NCBI RefSeq assembly: GCF_002354895.1 | Contig: NZ_CP023439.1 | Coordinates: 558,001-622,000, forward strand | DNA from: Thauera sp. K11 | GTDB lineage: Bacteria > Pseudomonadota > Gammaproteobacteria > Burkholderiales > Rhodocyclaceae | Length of the DNA stretch: 64,000 bases | Direction: 5' to 3' | Part shown: positions 24,189 through 39,342 of the stretch, one piece after another | Position numbering within the stretch: the first letter of the stretch is position 1 | Layout: each line of letters begins with the position of its first letter | Program-made: the position numbers and the translations under genes | The notes under the pieces: model-generated | What the model saw: only the letters and a program-made list of their open reading frames with translations | What the model was told of the DNA's origin: nothing | The model's database searches: none

Positions 24189-24213
24189 AACGCCGATCCC
24201 AGTGATCGGCGTT
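24189..24213. terminator. Bidirectional intrinsic terminator after the tRNA remnant
   Basis: A perfect 10-bp stem (AACGCCGATC/GATCGGCGTT) with a 5-base loop. It is flanked by A-rich sequence on the left and T-rich sequence on the right, so it can act on both strands. It would end the original tRNA transcript. Confidence 0.85.
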
Positions 24214-24334
24214 TTTGCGTCCACCCAGGCAAGGCGTCTTTCCACGCCGCAGGCGGATTTCCTGCTCGGAAAAGTGCGTCCTGGCGCAGCGCGCCGAACG
24301 GTGGTGCATGGCTGCCGGCTGTTATACTTCGCAC

Positions 24335-24465
24335 GCCCGCAGCCATCGAGAACATAGCGTTTCTTGCGCGGGCGCGATTGAATCTCGGGCTTTTCGCGAT
24401 GTCTCTTCGCGTGTGGCCATGGCGTCGAGGAATGGGCCGACCCGGTGTCGGCCCGTTTGCTTTTG
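24335..24465 (+). ncRNA. Candidate small RNA transcript
   Basis: A TATACT hexamer at 24,323-24,328 and a strong intrinsic terminator at 24,434-24,460 define a possible transcript of about 130 bases with no open frame of note. The -35 region (around GGTGGTGC) is weak. It does not match a small RNA I know. An alternative is that the terminator belongs to read-through from the tRNA. Confidence 0.35.
24434..24465 (+). terminator. Intrinsic terminator upstream of hemA
   Basis: A perfect 8-bp stem (GGGCCGAC/GTCGGCCC, loop CCGGT) followed by GTTTGCTTTT. It insulates hemA from upstream transcription. Confidence 0.8.
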
Positions 24466-24502
24466 ACGCCATGGGAACAAGAAGTGGCTGATTTTGCTCA
24501 AG

Positions 24503-24530
24503 TTTTGTGCGGCTTTCAGAGTGTTATAAT
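24503..24530 (+). promoter_or_regulatory. Probable hemA promoter
   Basis: A consensus -10 TATAAT lies at 24,525-24,530. A TTTTGT at 24,503-24,508 gives 16-base spacing. The start of transcription would be about 25 bases before the hemA ATG at 24,561. Confidence 0.65.
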
Positions 24531-24560
24531 CCGCTCCCGATCGATAGCCTCGTGTCACGC

Positions 24561-25814
24561 ATGCAGCTCTATGCCCTTGGCCTGAATCACCACACCGCGC
24601 CGCTTGCGATCCGCGAGCGTGTGGCGTTTCAGCCCGAGCACATGGGTCAGGCCCTGCACGATCTGGCACGGGCCGATTCGGTGCGGGAGGCGGCGATCCT
24701 GTCGACCTGCAACCGCACGGAACTGTATTTTGCCGCCGAGCAGCCGCAGCACGCCGCCGACTGGCTGGCGCGCTTTCACCAGTTGCCATTGACCGACGTC
24801 TCGCCCTACCTCTATGCCTACCCGCAGCGCGATGCGATCCGGCACGTGTTCCGCGTCGCGAGCGGGCTGGATTCCATGGTGCTGGGCGAACCCCAGATCC
24901 TCGGCCAGGTGAAGGAGGCCGCACGCCGCGCCGAAGAGGCGGGCACCGTCGGCACGCTGCTGCACAAGCTGTTCCAGAATACCTTCGCGGTAGCCAAGGA
25001 AGTTCGCTCGACCACCGCGATCGGCGCCAGTACCGTGTCGATGGCTGCTGCCGCGGTGCACCTGACCGAGCGCATCTTCGAGCGCGTCTCCGACCAGCGC
25101 GTGCTGTTCATCGGAGCGGGCGAGATGATCGAACTCTGTGCGGCGCACTTCGCCGGGGCCAGGCCGAAATCGATGGCGGTGGCAAACCGCACCGCCGAGC
25201 GTGCGGCGGTGCTGGCGTCGCGCTTCGGTGCAGACACCATGCGCATCGACCAGATTGGCGAGATGCTGCCGCGCTTCGACGTGGTGGTGTCCTGTACGGC
25301 CGCGCCCCTGCCCATCGTCGGCCTGGGCATGGCCGAACGTGCGGTGAAGGCGCGCCGCCACCGGCCGATGGTCATGGTGGATCTCGCGGTGCCGCGCGAC
25401 ATCGAGCCGGAAATCGGCGGACTCGACGACGTCTTCCTCTACACCGTCGACGATCTCGCCCAGGTCGTGGATGCCGGCATGGAGTCGCGCCAGCAGGCGG
25501 TGGTCGAGGCGGAGCAGATCATCGATACCCGCGTCGACGGCTTCCTGCACTGGATGGAGGCGCGCGACGCGGTGCCGACCATCCGTGCGCTGCGCGACCA
25601 TGCCGAGACCCTGCGCCGGCACGAGGTGGAACGCGCGCTGCGGCTGCTCGCCAAGGGCGAGGCCCCGCAGCGCGTGCTGGAAGCGCTGTCGCACGGCCTC
25701 ACGAACAAGCTGATGCACGGGCCGTCGCGCTTCCTGAACCATGCCGAGGGCGAGGCGCAGGCCGAAGCCGGCCGCGTGGTGCAACAGTTGTTCAATCTGC
25801 CGCGCAACGGCTAG
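24561..25814 (+). CDS. hemA: Glutamyl-tRNA reductase
   Basis: A 417-residue protein that reduces Glu-tRNA to glutamate-1-semialdehyde, the first committed step of C5-pathway tetrapyrrole synthesis. The start [14 protein letters not shown] is family-typical, so the longer in-frame extension to 24,507 is rejected. [10 protein letters not shown] holds the catalytic Cys. [14 protein letters not shown] and the NADPH-binding fold ([16 protein letters not shown]) follow, then a C-terminal dimerisation helix. It lies directly before prfA and prmC, the conserved proteobacterial order. The promoter is at about 24,503-24,530. Confidence 0.97.
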   Translation: MQLYALGLNHHTAPLAIRERVAFQPEHMGQALHDLARADSVREAAILSTCNRTELYFAAEQPQHAADWLARFHQLPLTDVSPYLYAYPQRDAIRHVFRVASGLDSMVLGEPQILGQVKEAARRAEEAGTVGTLLHKLFQNTFAVAKEVRSTTAIGASTVSMAAAAVHLTERIFERVSDQRVLFIGAGEMIELCAAHFAGARPKSMAVANRTAERAAVLASRFGADTMRIDQIGEMLPRFDVVVSCTAAPLPIVGLGMAERAVKARRHRPMVMVDLAVPRDIEPEIGGLDDVFLYTVDDLAQVVDAGMESRQQAVVEAEQIIDTRVDGFLHWMEARDAVPTIRALRDHAETLRRHEVERALRLLAKGEAPQRVLEALSHGLTNKLMHGPSRFLNHAEGEAQAEAGRVVQQLFNLPRNG

Positions 25815-25893
25815 CCGCGAGCTTGCCCCGAATCCGCCTGGTCGCGCCGCGGGCTCCGTGCCCGGACGCGATGCCGACCCCGAATCCGATCCG

Positions 25894-26973
25894 ATGAAGC
25901 AGAGCATCCGAGACAAACTCGAACACCTCGCCAGCCGCCTGGAAGAACTCGACCGGGCACTCGCGGCGGAGACCGCGGCACACGACATGAATGCCTTTCG
26001 CGACCTGTCGCGGGAGCGGGTGGAGATCGAGCCGGCGGTGCAGCTCTACCGCGCCTACCGGCAGGCCGAGGCGGATTGCGACACCGCGCGCGAACTGCTC
26101 GACGATCCCGACATGCGCGAACTCGGCGAGGCCGAACTGCAGGCGGGGCAGGACCGCCTCGCGGCGCTCGACGGCGAGTTGCAGCGTGCGCTGCTGCCGC
26201 GCGACCCCAACGACGAGCGCAACCTCTTCCTCGAGATCCGCGCCGGTACCGGCGGCGACGAGGCGGCGCTGTTCGCCGGCGACCTGCTGCGCATGTATGC
26301 GCGCTACGCCGAGCGCCAGCGCTGGAAGCTGGAGATCGTGTCCGCCAGCGAATCCGACCTCGGCGGCTACAAGGAAGTCGTTGCCCGGGTGACGGGCGCC
26401 GGCGCGTATTCGAAGCTGAAGTTCGAATCCGGCGGCCATCGCGTGCAGCGGGTGCCGGTCACGGAGACGCAGGGGCGCATCCATACGTCCGCCTGCACGG
26501 TGGCGGTGATGCCGGAAGCGGACGAGATCGCCGCGGTCGACATCAATCCGGCCGACCTGCGCATCGACACCTTCCGCGCGTCGGGCGCCGGCGGCCAGCA
26601 CATCAACAAGACCGATTCGGCGGTGCGCATCACCCACATTCCGACCGGCATCGTCGTCGAGTGCCAGGACGACCGTTCGCAGCACCGCAACAAGGCGCAG
26701 GCGATGTCGGTGCTGGCCGCGCGTATCCACGATGCCAAGGTGCGCGCGCAGCAGAGCGCCGAAGCCGCCACGCGCAAGAGCCTGGTCGGCAGCGGCGACC
26801 GCTCGGAGCGCATCCGCACCTACAACTTCCCGCAGGGGAGGGTGACGGATCACCGCATCAACCTGACGCTGTACAAGCTCGATGCGGTCATGGCCGGCGA
26901 ACTGGACGAACTCATCGATGCATTGACGCTGGAGCACCAGGCCGATCAACTGGCGGCGCTGGCCGAGGAATGA
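25894..26973 (+). CDS. prfA: Peptide chain release factor 1
   Basis: A 359-residue class I release factor recognising UAA/UAG. It has the GGQ hydrolysis motif in [15 protein letters not shown] and the PxT tripeptide anticodon in [18 protein letters not shown] rather than SPF identifies RF1 and not RF2. The start [12 protein letters not shown] matches the family length. The upstream in-frame stretch overlapping hemA is not used. Its stop overlaps the prmC start (ATGA at 26,970-26,973), so the methyltransferase that modifies its GGQ glutamine is translationally coupled. Confidence 0.97.
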   Translation: MKQSIRDKLEHLASRLEELDRALAAETAAHDMNAFRDLSRERVEIEPAVQLYRAYRQAEADCDTARELLDDPDMRELGEAELQAGQDRLAALDGELQRALLPRDPNDERNLFLEIRAGTGGDEAALFAGDLLRMYARYAERQRWKLEIVSASESDLGGYKEVVARVTGAGAYSKLKFESGGHRVQRVPVTETQGRIHTSACTVAVMPEADEIAAVDINPADLRIDTFRASGAGGQHINKTDSAVRITHIPTGIVVECQDDRSQHRNKAQAMSVLAARIHDAKVRAQQSAEAATRKSLVGSGDRSERIRTYNFPQGRVTDHRINLTLYKLDAVMAGELDELIDALTLEHQADQLAALAEE

Positions 26974-27845
26974 GCGGGCTGCCGACCGGCGCGGGGCGCG
27001 ACGACCTGCCGGACGACCTGCCCGCCATCGCCCGCGCGCTGGCCTGGGCGCGCGGGCGGATCGACGCCATGGATGCGCGGGTGTTGCTGCGCCACGTGCT
27101 GCAATGCCCGGCCTCGCGGCTGGCCGCCTGGCCGGAGCAGCTCCTCGATGCGGAAGACTGGGCCCGGTACCGCGAACTGGTCGAACGCCGGCTGGCCGGC
27201 GAACCGGTGGCCTACCTGACCGGCGAGCGCGAGTTCTACGGGCGCAATTTCATGGTCACGCCCGCGGTGCTCATTCCGCGGCCCGATACCGAACTGCTGG
27301 TCGAACTCACGCTGGCCCACGTCGGCGACTGGCGGTACGCGCGCGTGCTCGACATGGGTACCGGCAGCGGCGCATTGGCGATCACGCTGGCGCTGGAACT
27401 CGGCGAAGCCGACGTCACCGCGCTGGACCGTTCGCGTGAGGCGCTGTGGGTGGCGATGGCCAATGCCGCCCGGCTCGGGGCCAGCGTGTCCTTCGTGCAG
27501 AGCGACTGGTTTTCCGCGCTGGGCGGGGAGCGCTTCGAACTCATCGTGTCCAACCCGCCCTACGTCGCCGCCGCCGACCCGCACCTCGACGAGGGCGACC
27601 TGCGCTTCGAGCCGCGCGCCGCATTGGCCGCCGGTCCGGCCGGCCTCGACGATCTCGCCGAGATCGCCGCCGGCGCGGCGCGGCACCTCGAGCCGGGCGG
27701 CTGGCTGTTCCTCGAGCACGGTTACGACCAGGCGCCCGCCGTGCGCGGCCTGCTCGCCGACGCCGGCTTCGCGTCCATCGCGTCGTGGAAGGATCTCGCC
27801 GGCATCGAGCGCGTGTCCGGCGGGCGCTGGCTCGGCCGCGGCTGA
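26970..27845 (+). CDS. prmC: Release factor glutamine methyltransferase
   Basis: A 291-residue N5-glutamine methyltransferase that modifies the GGQ motif of RF1/RF2. The AdoMet-binding loop is [20 protein letters not shown] and the catalytic NPPY motif is in [16 protein letters not shown]. The N-terminal helical substrate-recognition domain is intact. It follows prfA with a 4-base overlap. Confidence 0.96.
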   Translation: MSGLPTGAGRDDLPDDLPAIARALAWARGRIDAMDARVLLRHVLQCPASRLAAWPEQLLDAEDWARYRELVERRLAGEPVAYLTGEREFYGRNFMVTPAVLIPRPDTELLVELTLAHVGDWRYARVLDMGTGSGALAITLALELGEADVTALDRSREALWVAMANAARLGASVSFVQSDWFSALGGERFELIVSNPPYVAAADPHLDEGDLRFEPRAALAAGPAGLDDLAEIAAGAARHLEPGGWLFLEHGYDQAPAVRGLLADAGFASIASWKDLAGIERVSGGRWLGRG

Positions 27846-27951
27846 CGCCGTCCTGCCACGGCAAGGCCGCCGCTGCTCTGCTCTATTGACGCTGTCCCCG
27901 CCGCTCCCTAGAATTTCCCGACTAATTCACTCAGCTTTTCAGAGGCTTCAA

Positions 27952-28272
27952 ATGAGCATCCAGGACGTCATCCGCGAACAGGTCACCTCGAACGACGTGG
28001 TCCTCTACATGAAGGGCACGCCGCAGTTTCCCCAGTGCGGCTTCTCGTCCGCTGCCGTGCAGATCCTGAAAGCCTGTGGCGTGCCGGACGTGCTCGCCGT
28101 CAACGTCCTCGCCGACGACGAGATCCGCCAGGGCATCAAGGCGTTCTCCAACTGGCCGACGATCCCCCAGCTCTACGTCAAGGGCGAATTCGTCGGCGGC
28201 AGCGACATCATGCGGGAGATGTACCAGAGCGGCGAACTGCAGCAGATGCTGCAGGATGCGGGCGTCGTCTGA
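27952..28272 (+). CDS. grxD: Monothiol glutaredoxin (Grx4 type)
   Basis: A 106-residue CGFS-type glutaredoxin that carries [2Fe-2S] clusters for iron-sulfur trafficking. The active site is [15 protein letters not shown], and the GSH-binding elements [19 protein letters not shown] follow. Its start lies about 105 bases after prmC, with an AGAGG upstream. hemA-prfA-prmC-grxD is a common betaproteobacterial arrangement. Confidence 0.96.
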   Translation: MSIQDVIREQVTSNDVVLYMKGTPQFPQCGFSSAAVQILKACGVPDVLAVNVLADDEIRQGIKAFSNWPTIPQLYVKGEFVGGSDIMREMYQSGELQQMLQDAGVV

Positions 28273-28306
28273 CTCGGGACGGCCGGCGGCCTGCCGCGGC
28301 CCGTCT

Positions 28307-29401
28307 TCAGCGGGTTTCGGCGGGGCCGGTGCCGGCCTTGCGCCGCATCAGCGCCTTGCGCGCCAGGTGGCGCAGCAGCAGCGGGAAGGGCATGCGAAGG
28401 TGGTGCGCCCGCACGTACAGGGCGAGGTTCGCCATCCGCGTCGGCACCGATGCGCTGCCCTCGCCGTCGGGCCGGATGGCCTGCCGGTAGATGGACTCGA
28501 GCAGGCTGGACGGGAATCCCGCTGGGCGGTCGCCGTCCAGGCTCCGGAGAACCGCGGCGGGGACGGGGGTTCCGAAGAAGGATTGCACCAGCCGCAGGCC
28601 GAAGGCGACGGGGTACGCGAGCCCATGCTGGACGGCGTATTCCGGCAGCCGGTCCCAGAATCCGGGCATGCCATCGAAGCGGCGAAGCAGGTCGTCGATG
28701 TCGCTCAGGTCCCGCAGGCCGTTGTGCAGTTCCCCTTCGTGCATCAGGTGGGTGATGCTGTGTATCACCAGATCTTCCGGGCAGGGAATGCGCAGGGCGG
28801 GAAGTTCGGGCAGGGCGGCCGAGCGCGCGATGATGCGCTCCGCGTCGGGCGTGGAGGTCGAGGTGAGCGGCAAGATGGTGTGATGCACATCGATCACCGT
28901 GCCGCGTTTCAGGTTCACCATCGGCGGAAGCTCGTGCATCCACTGTCGGTAGTACATCTGATCGTAGGGGTCGGTCTTGGCGCTGGTCCAGCCGTTGATC
29001 ATCAGATGGATCTCGACGTCGCCCAGCGCGGCGCGTGGAACGAGGATGTCGATGTCGCCGAACAGGCGTCCGCGGCTGACGGGTAGTCCGCCCATCACAT
29101 AGGCCGCGCCTTTCAGCAGCACGACCGGAACGCCCAGTCCGCCCAGCGCGCGCTGCAGGCAGTGCGCCTCCCAGGTCACCGAACGGTGCTGGCGTTCGCT
29201 GAGCTGCCGGGCGCCGTCCAGGTGCCGCGCGGCGGGGGCGGGGCCATCGATGTCCGCGTCCCGGAGGCGCTCTGCGAGCCGGCCGAGCAGGTTTGCCGCA
29301 CGCGCGGTGGAGATGAGCGTCGACCACTCGCGCAGGCTGAAGCCGAGCGTCCGTTCCGGCTCCAGCAGGGCGGCGATCAGGCATGCGCTGGGGCCGTGCA
29401 T
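28307..29401 (-). CDS. Nucleotidyltransferase-fold protein of an HprK-related cassette
   Basis: A 364-residue protein from ATG 29,401, matching the uncharacterised nucleotidyltransferase family (PF14907 type). The NT-fold core is VVLLKGAAYVMGGLPVSRGR followed by LFGDIDILVPRAAL, with the catalytic Asp pair in DIDILV. VIDVHHTILPLTS and the C-terminal helical region fit the family. It lies 2 bases downstream of the HprK-related kinase gene and ends the minus-strand cassette 31,399-28,307. Reaction and substrate are unknown. Nucleotide transfer to a protein or small molecule is inferred from the fold. Confidence 0.8.
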   Translation of the reverse strand: MHGPSACLIAALLEPERTLGFSLREWSTLISTARAANLLGRLAERLRDADIDGPAPAARHLDGARQLSERQHRSVTWEAHCLQRALGGLGVPVVLLKGAAYVMGGLPVSRGRLFGDIDILVPRAALGDVEIHLMINGWTSAKTDPYDQMYYRQWMHELPPMVNLKRGTVIDVHHTILPLTSTSTPDAERIIARSAALPELPALRIPCPEDLVIHSITHLMHEGELHNGLRDLSDIDDLLRRFDGMPGFWDRLPEYAVQHGLAYPVAFGLRLVQSFFGTPVPAAVLRSLDGDRPAGFPSSLLESIYRQAIRPDGEGSASVPTRMANLALYVRAHHLRMPFPLLLRHLARKALMRRKAGTGPAETR

Positions 29402-29403
29402 GG

Positions 29404-30264
29404 TCAGCTTCCGCAGATGTCGCCGATCAGGCGCAGGCCGTCGGCCGTCGAGCCGTACTCGATGTGGTAGCAGCGCGCGCCATCTAGCATGGCGCACAGC
29501 GCGACGAAGCCGGTTTCACCCATGCGCTCCTTGTTGAAGGACTGTTCGGAGATCAGCGCGAAGGCTTCCGCCCGCGGGATCTCTTCGACGAACGGCTCGC
29601 AGCCGGCTTCGAAGCGGGGAAACACCACCCAGCGGCAGCGCGCCGGCGATTCCGCCGACGCGCGGGATGCCGCCGGCACCGCGGCGTGCGAGACGGTGCC
29701 CTTGCGCGTGTCCGGATACTGTCTGCCGAGCCAGGCGCCGTCGAAGCGGGAGACGATGTCGATGGACTCGTTCTTCAGGCTGATCGGGCGCGGGTGAGGG
29801 ACAAGATGGCCGGCGGCGGGGTCCAGGATCGCGAGTTCGTCGGACAGCAACTGCCAGCGTTCGAGGAAGGCGAGCGAAGCGCACAGCGTGCTTTTTCCCG
29901 CGCCGGGAAAGCCGGGCATCACGACCGCCTCGCCGTTGCGTGCGAGCACCGCGGCATGCATGACGAGGTAGCCGAGCGCCCGGCTGGCGATGCTCCAGTT
30001 CAGCCCCCATTCGAACAGCGGGGCCGCCTGGTCGGCCGGAAGGGGCAGGAACGGTTCGATGCCGTCGAGTTCGAGGCGTGCCTGCGGATGCCACCAGCGG
30101 CGCAGGCCGGTGCCGGGCAGGATGCGCAGGTCGAAGTCGACGAAGGCGCCGTCGGCCGGGATGCCCGCATCGGCATAGAACGCATGCAGATGCCGTGCCA
30201 CGGCGGCGAACGGAGAACGTACCCGCACGTTGAAGGGCGGGATGCGAAGGACGGTGTCAAGCAA
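29404..30264 (-). CDS. HprK-related kinase A
   Basis: A 286-residue protein with a C-terminal HPr kinase-like domain. Walker A is MPGFPGAGKSTLCASL, followed by LLSDELAIL (Walker B-like) and PRPISLKNESIDI. The N-terminal half (about 1-95) is specific to this family. True HprK phosphorylates Ser46 of HPr, but this branch is found in cassettes with a PqqD relative and a nucleotidyltransferase, not with PTS genes. Its target is unknown. The upstream secreted protein with a Ser/Thr tail is one candidate (inference). Confidence 0.85.
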   Translation of the reverse strand: MLDTVLRIPPFNVRVRSPFAAVARHLHAFYADAGIPADGAFVDFDLRILPGTGLRRWWHPQARLELDGIEPFLPLPADQAAPLFEWGLNWSIASRALGYLVMHAAVLARNGEAVVMPGFPGAGKSTLCASLAFLERWQLLSDELAILDPAAGHLVPHPRPISLKNESIDIVSRFDGAWLGRQYPDTRKGTVSHAAVPAASRASAESPARCRWVVFPRFEAGCEPFVEEIPRAEAFALISEQSFNKERMGETGFVALCAMLDGARCYHIEYGSTADGLRLIGDICGS

Positions 30265-30299
30265 GGGACGGGGTTCGCGGCGACGGGCGGCGAAATGGG

Positions 30300-30602
30300 T
30301 CAGGCGTCATCCCGTTCGAGGATACCGGCATCGCAGAGGCTTTGCACGAGCCTGTCCGGCGACGCATCGTCGCCCGCAGGGAAGGTCGATGCCGGGGGGA
30401 TCGTAGCGCTCGCGGCGCCATGCGCCACTCCCGATGCGAGGCGCCGGGCGGCCTCATCCAGCACCCAGTAGTCGCCCGAGTTCCGGTCGAACACGACCGA
30501 CGCGCCCTCGTGCGTCCAGGCGGGCGAGAAGCAAAGGGAACGGCCGCTCAGGGGCCTGATGCCGTGCGCAGCGGCGCTGGTCGAACCGGGCTGGCTGCTC
30601 AC
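30300..30602 (-). CDS. PqqD-like protein of the HPr-rel-A cassette
   Basis: A 100-residue protein. The GTG at 30,602 overlaps the stop of the preceding gene (GTGA), and no ATG fits better. The region FSPAWTHEGASVVFDRNSGD and VLDEAARRLASGV is the PqqD winged-helix pattern, with the acidic end LVQSLCDAGILERDDA. PqqD proteins present peptides to modifying enzymes. In this position the protein may deliver a substrate to the kinase or nucleotidyltransferase next door. The longer open frame upstream is the shadow of the preceding gene. Confidence 0.75.
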   Translation of the reverse strand: MSSQPGSTSAAAHGIRPLSGRSLCFSPAWTHEGASVVFDRNSGDYWVLDEAARRLASGVAHGAASATIPPASTFPAGDDASPDRLVQSLCDAGILERDDA

Positions 30603-31399
30603 TGCGTGGTCGTGGTCGTCGACGTCGTGGTGGTCGTGGTCGAACTCGAACTCGTCGTGGAGCACAGGGGTTCTTCCAGGTTGTCGGCGTTGATGTCGTA
30701 CATTCCGCTGATGTAGGCGATCAACTGATTCTTGTCCATGCCGCCCGAGTTGTTTCCGGACGGGTAGTAGACGCCGTTGCTCGGGTAGATCGCGTTCCAC
30801 ATCTCGGTGATCCGCTGGCGACTGATCGGATAGTCCGCGAAGTAGCCGGCATTGAGCCAGGCGGAGGCCAGATGGCGCATGAACTGGCCGTAACCGGTAC
30901 TGTTGAACGCCGAGTCCTCGGGAAAGGCGAGGACTGCCCAGATGCCAGCACCCGCCGGGACGGGAGCGCCGGGGAACAGCGTCTGGATGAGCGTGCCGGG
31001 GGTCAGGATCTTGGAGACGACATCGCTGTACTTGTTGAGCCCCTTCATGCCGCTGGACCCGCACACGCCGATGTTGTCCGAGAAGGTCGGGTACTGGGCG
31101 CCGGCGATCGGCCAGTGGCCGAAGTGCTGCGGCACCTTCCAGAAACCGGGCGACCGCCCCCCCGAACAAGGCGCCTGATTCGGGCTCGGGCTGGCATTGC
31201 CGCTCACCATCGCCGAAGGGCTCTGGCAGACCGTCGTGCCCAGGGCAGTCTTCGCCTGTACGGCGAGGAGGACACCGACGCCGCCGGTGACGCCCGTTAC
31301 CACTCGACGACGGGTCCGGCTCGGGAGGGGCCGGGAGACGAATTGCCCGTCTTCCGCCTCGGAACGGCTCGGCTGCGAGTTTTCGGCGTTATTTTGCAT
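30599..31399 (-). CDS. Exported protein with Tat-like signal and Ser/Thr-only tail
   Basis: A 266-residue protein, first gene of the cassette. A 30-residue leader region is followed by a twin-arginine-like signal (SRTRRRVVTGVTGGVGVLLA). The mature part contains CSGGRSPGFWKVPQHFGHWP, a Cys/SPGFWK motif, and an otherwise unfamiliar domain up to about residue 240. The last 22 residues are only Ser and Thr with a final Gln (CSTTSSSS then poly-Thr). The DNA there is a GT/CG-rich repetitive stretch. Such a tail could be a spacer, or the site of phosphorylation or glycosylation. The family is not named to my knowledge. Confidence 0.7.
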   Translation of the reverse strand: MQNNAENSQPSRSEAEDGQFVSRPLPSRTRRRVVTGVTGGVGVLLAVQAKTALGTTVCQSPSAMVSGNASPSPNQAPCSGGRSPGFWKVPQHFGHWPIAGAQYPTFSDNIGVCGSSGMKGLNKYSDVVSKILTPGTLIQTLFPGAPVPAGAGIWAVLAFPEDSAFNSTGYGQFMRHLASAWLNAGYFADYPISRQRITEMWNAIYPSNGVYYPSGNNSGGMDKNQLIAYISGMYDINADNLEEPLCSTTSSSSTTTTTTSTTTTTQ

Positions 31400-31682
31400 G
31401 ATGGACTTCCAGGATCATTTATGCGTTCCGGCGCCGTGGCGCGAGCAATCGTGTATTCTCAAGCAAGTTTCGTGCAAGGCGGATACTTGTTTTTATCTGT
31501 TTGAATTTTCAGTGTTTTGCCGGTTTTCCCGAAGTGCCGGTGTAAAAAAAACCGACGGTCGAAATCTGCCCGCCGTCATCTTGCGCCCTTGCTCACAGGT
31601 TAGCAGCGAAGCGGAGCCGTCAGGGCGGGTTTCGTTCGGCTTGTGATGCAAATTGCACGGATGTGCGACCGTGCAGCGGGGA
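31400..31682. other. Gap between the cassette and the protein kinase gene
   Basis: About 280 bases, AT-richer than the neighbours, with TTGAATTTTCAG and a run of eight A at about 31,543. It probably holds the promoter of the minus-strand cassette and the 3' region of the kinase gene. I see no coding frame with a domain and no clear hairpin terminator. Confidence 0.4.
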
Positions 31683-32972
<1,290 letters not shown>

Positions 32973-32977
32973 GCGTG

Positions 32978-34399
<1,422 letters not shown>

Positions 34400-34488
34400 A
34401 ATGTCTGCGTCGAGGAATGGTACCGCCGGACGGGCCTTCGCTGCCCGGCGGCCTGGGGCTTGCGGGCAGTTCGGTGCCCGGATGAACG

Positions 34489-35559
34489 ATGGAAAGTATA
34501 AAGCAAAAGGCCGTACCCCTTTCCGCGCCGGGATTGCCGGATTTCCGCAATCTCGGCGTGATGCTGCGCCTGCTGCTGGCGGTGAACCTGCTTGCTCTGG
34601 TCACCGTGCTGCTGAGGGTGGACGATCCGGCCTTGGTGGTGCCCGAACTCGTGCTCACCGGCGGCCGGCTCGAACTGCCGCTGCTGCTCGCGGCGCTGGT
34701 GCTGTACCTGGCCGCGCCCCGGCTCGCGCGCCTCGGCACGCAGGGCGGGCGGGCCGCGGTGTTCGTCATCGCCGCGCTGGCGGTCGTCGCCAGCTTTCCG
34801 CTGCTGGAAGGGGCGTCGGACGTCGGTGCCGTCGCGCTGGCGCGGCGCCTGGCCTGGGCCATGGGCGCCACGGCCGCATGCCTGTTCTATTTCGACTATC
34901 GCAACCGCCGCTACTCGCCCGCGCTGACCGAGGCCCGGCTGCTGGCGCTGACCGCCCGCATCCGGCCGCACTTCCTCTTCAACAGCCTCAACGGCGTGCT
35001 CGGCGTGATCCGCAGCGAGCCCCGGCGCGCCGAGCGCGCACTGGAGGAACTGGCCGACCTGTTCCGCGCCCTCATGCAGGACAACCGCGACCTGGTGGCG
35101 CTCGGCGACGAGGTGGCGCTGTGCGAGCGCTACGTGGACCTCGAGCGCCTGCGCCTGGGCGAGCGCCTCACGGTACGCTGGGAGCTTGACGATGGCGCCG
35201 ACGAGGGCACCGCCGGGTCCGGTGCCGGCAGCGCCCGGCCGCTGCTGATGCACGCGCTGGTGCCGCCGCTGCTGCTGCAGCCGCTTCTGGAGAACGCGGT
35301 GTATCACGGCATCGAGCCCGCCAGCGAAGCCGGCGAAGTGGTCGTGCGCATCGCGCACCGGGGCGGCGAGCTGCGCATCGAAGTGGACAATCCCGTGTGC
35401 GACGGCGTGCGCCACCAGACGGGCAACCGCATGGCACTGGACAATATCCGCGAGCGGCTGATGCTGTTCTTCGACCTCGAGGCCGCGCTCGACATCGACG
35501 CCGGCAACGAGCGCTACCGGGTCTGCATCCGGCTGCCCTACAGGAGCGCCCGGACATGA
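34489..35559 (+). CDS. algZ: LytS/AlgZ-type sensor histidine kinase
   Basis: A 356-residue protein with four hydrophobic helices in the first 130 residues, then a HisKA_7TM-less LytS-type kinase. The phospho-acceptor region is [19 protein letters not shown] (His in HFLFNSLN). The ATPase N-box follows ([19 protein letters not shown]), with LRIEVDNPV. These features define the AlgZ/FimS-YehU subfamily that pairs with LytTR regulators. Its stop overlaps the start of the regulator gene (ATGA at 35,556-35,559). The signal is unknown. Confidence 0.9.
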   Translation: MESIKQKAVPLSAPGLPDFRNLGVMLRLLLAVNLLALVTVLLRVDDPALVVPELVLTGGRLELPLLLAALVLYLAAPRLARLGTQGGRAAVFVIAALAVVASFPLLEGASDVGAVALARRLAWAMGATAACLFYFDYRNRRYSPALTEARLLALTARIRPHFLFNSLNGVLGVIRSEPRRAERALEELADLFRALMQDNRDLVALGDEVALCERYVDLERLRLGERLTVRWELDDGADEGTAGSGAGSARPLLMHALVPPLLLQPLLENAVYHGIEPASEAGEVVVRIAHRGGELRIEVDNPVCDGVRHQTGNRMALDNIRERLMLFFDLEAALDIDAGNERYRVCIRLPYRSART

Positions 35560-36308
35560 TCGATGTGCCGCTTCGCGTGCTGATCGTCGACGACGAGGCG
35601 CCCGCACGTACCCGGCTGCGCGACCTGCTGGGCGACATCGACGCCGCGCAGCCGACGGTCCTGCTCGGCATGGCGGCGAACGGCGTGGAGGCGCTGCGCC
35701 TGCTCGAGACCGATGCCGCCGACGTGGTGCTGGCCGACATCCGCATGCCGGCCATGGATGGCGTGGAGTTCGCACGCCGGGTGGCGTGCCTGCCGTCGCC
35801 GCCCGACGTGGTGTTCGTGACCGCCTACGATGCCTATGCGGTGGAGGCGTTCGAACTCACCGCGACCGACTACCTGCTCAAGCCGGTGCGTGCCGCGCGC
35901 CTGGCCGCCGCGCTGGCCAAGGTGAGGGCGCGCCGGCGCAATGCCCCGCCGGGTGCGGCGGGCGGCGGGCGGCGGCACCTGAGCGTGACCGAGCGCAACC
36001 GGACGCTGCTGCTGCCGGTGGCCGACGTGCTGTACCTGCGGGCCGAACTCAAGTACGTGACCGCGCGCACCGCCGAGCGCGACTACCTGCTCGACGAATC
36101 GCTGGTGCATCTCGAGCAGGAGTTCCAGCATGCTTTCCTGCGCGTCCATCGCAGTTGCCTGGTCGCCCGCGCCGCGGTGAAGGGCGTGGAGCGGGTCGGC
36201 GAGGACGAGGGCGATGCGCACTGGGAGATCCTGCTCGCCGGCTGCGACGAACGCCTGCCGGTCAGCCGGCGGCAATGGCCGGTGGTGAAGCAGGCGCTCG
36301 GCCTGTGA
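35556..36308 (+). CDS. algR: LytTR-type response regulator (AlgR family)
   Basis: A 250-residue regulator. Receiver domain: acidic pair in VLIVDDEAPARTRL, phospho-acceptor Asp in DVVLADIRMPAMDG, conserved Thr/Lys in FVTAYDAYAVEAFE and DYLLKPV. After a Gly-rich linker (about 125-140) comes the LytTR DNA-binding domain (YLRAELKYVTARTAERDYL, FLRVHRSCLVARAAV, LPVSRRQWPVVKQALG). It is translationally coupled to the kinase. In Pseudomonas the pair controls alginate and pili; the regulon here is unknown. Confidence 0.92.
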   Translation: MIDVPLRVLIVDDEAPARTRLRDLLGDIDAAQPTVLLGMAANGVEALRLLETDAADVVLADIRMPAMDGVEFARRVACLPSPPDVVFVTAYDAYAVEAFELTATDYLLKPVRAARLAAALAKVRARRRNAPPGAAGGGRRHLSVTERNRTLLLPVADVLYLRAELKYVTARTAERDYLLDESLVHLEQEFQHAFLRVHRSCLVARAAVKGVERVGEDEGDAHWEILLAGCDERLPVSRRQWPVVKQALGL

Positions 36309-36374
36309 GCGCGCGGCGGCGGGCGGCGCGGGTGCATCGGTGCGGATCGTGCCGCCGCCCGCGCCGTTCCCGCC

Positions 36375-39149
<2,775 letters not shown>

Positions 39150-39342
39150 CGGGAAGAATGATCGTGTGGCGCCGCCCGGCGGTTCGCGGCGGCGCGTGGA
39201 GCAGCCCTGGCGGCGGGGGGATGAGCCCCGCATGCTAGAATCCGCGCCCGAAAGCGTACCATTGGTGCGAACCCTCATGCTGCAGTGCGGCGATCCTCCG
39301 CGCAAGCCCGCCCGTCCCAGTCCATCGTCCGAGTGATCCACC

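Noticed and set aside
30599..30670. Short tandem GTCGTGGTG-like repeats that could suggest a CRISPR or microsatellite
   Set aside because: They are the codons of the Thr/Ser tail of the exported protein; there are no spacers. No CRISPR array was seen in the window.
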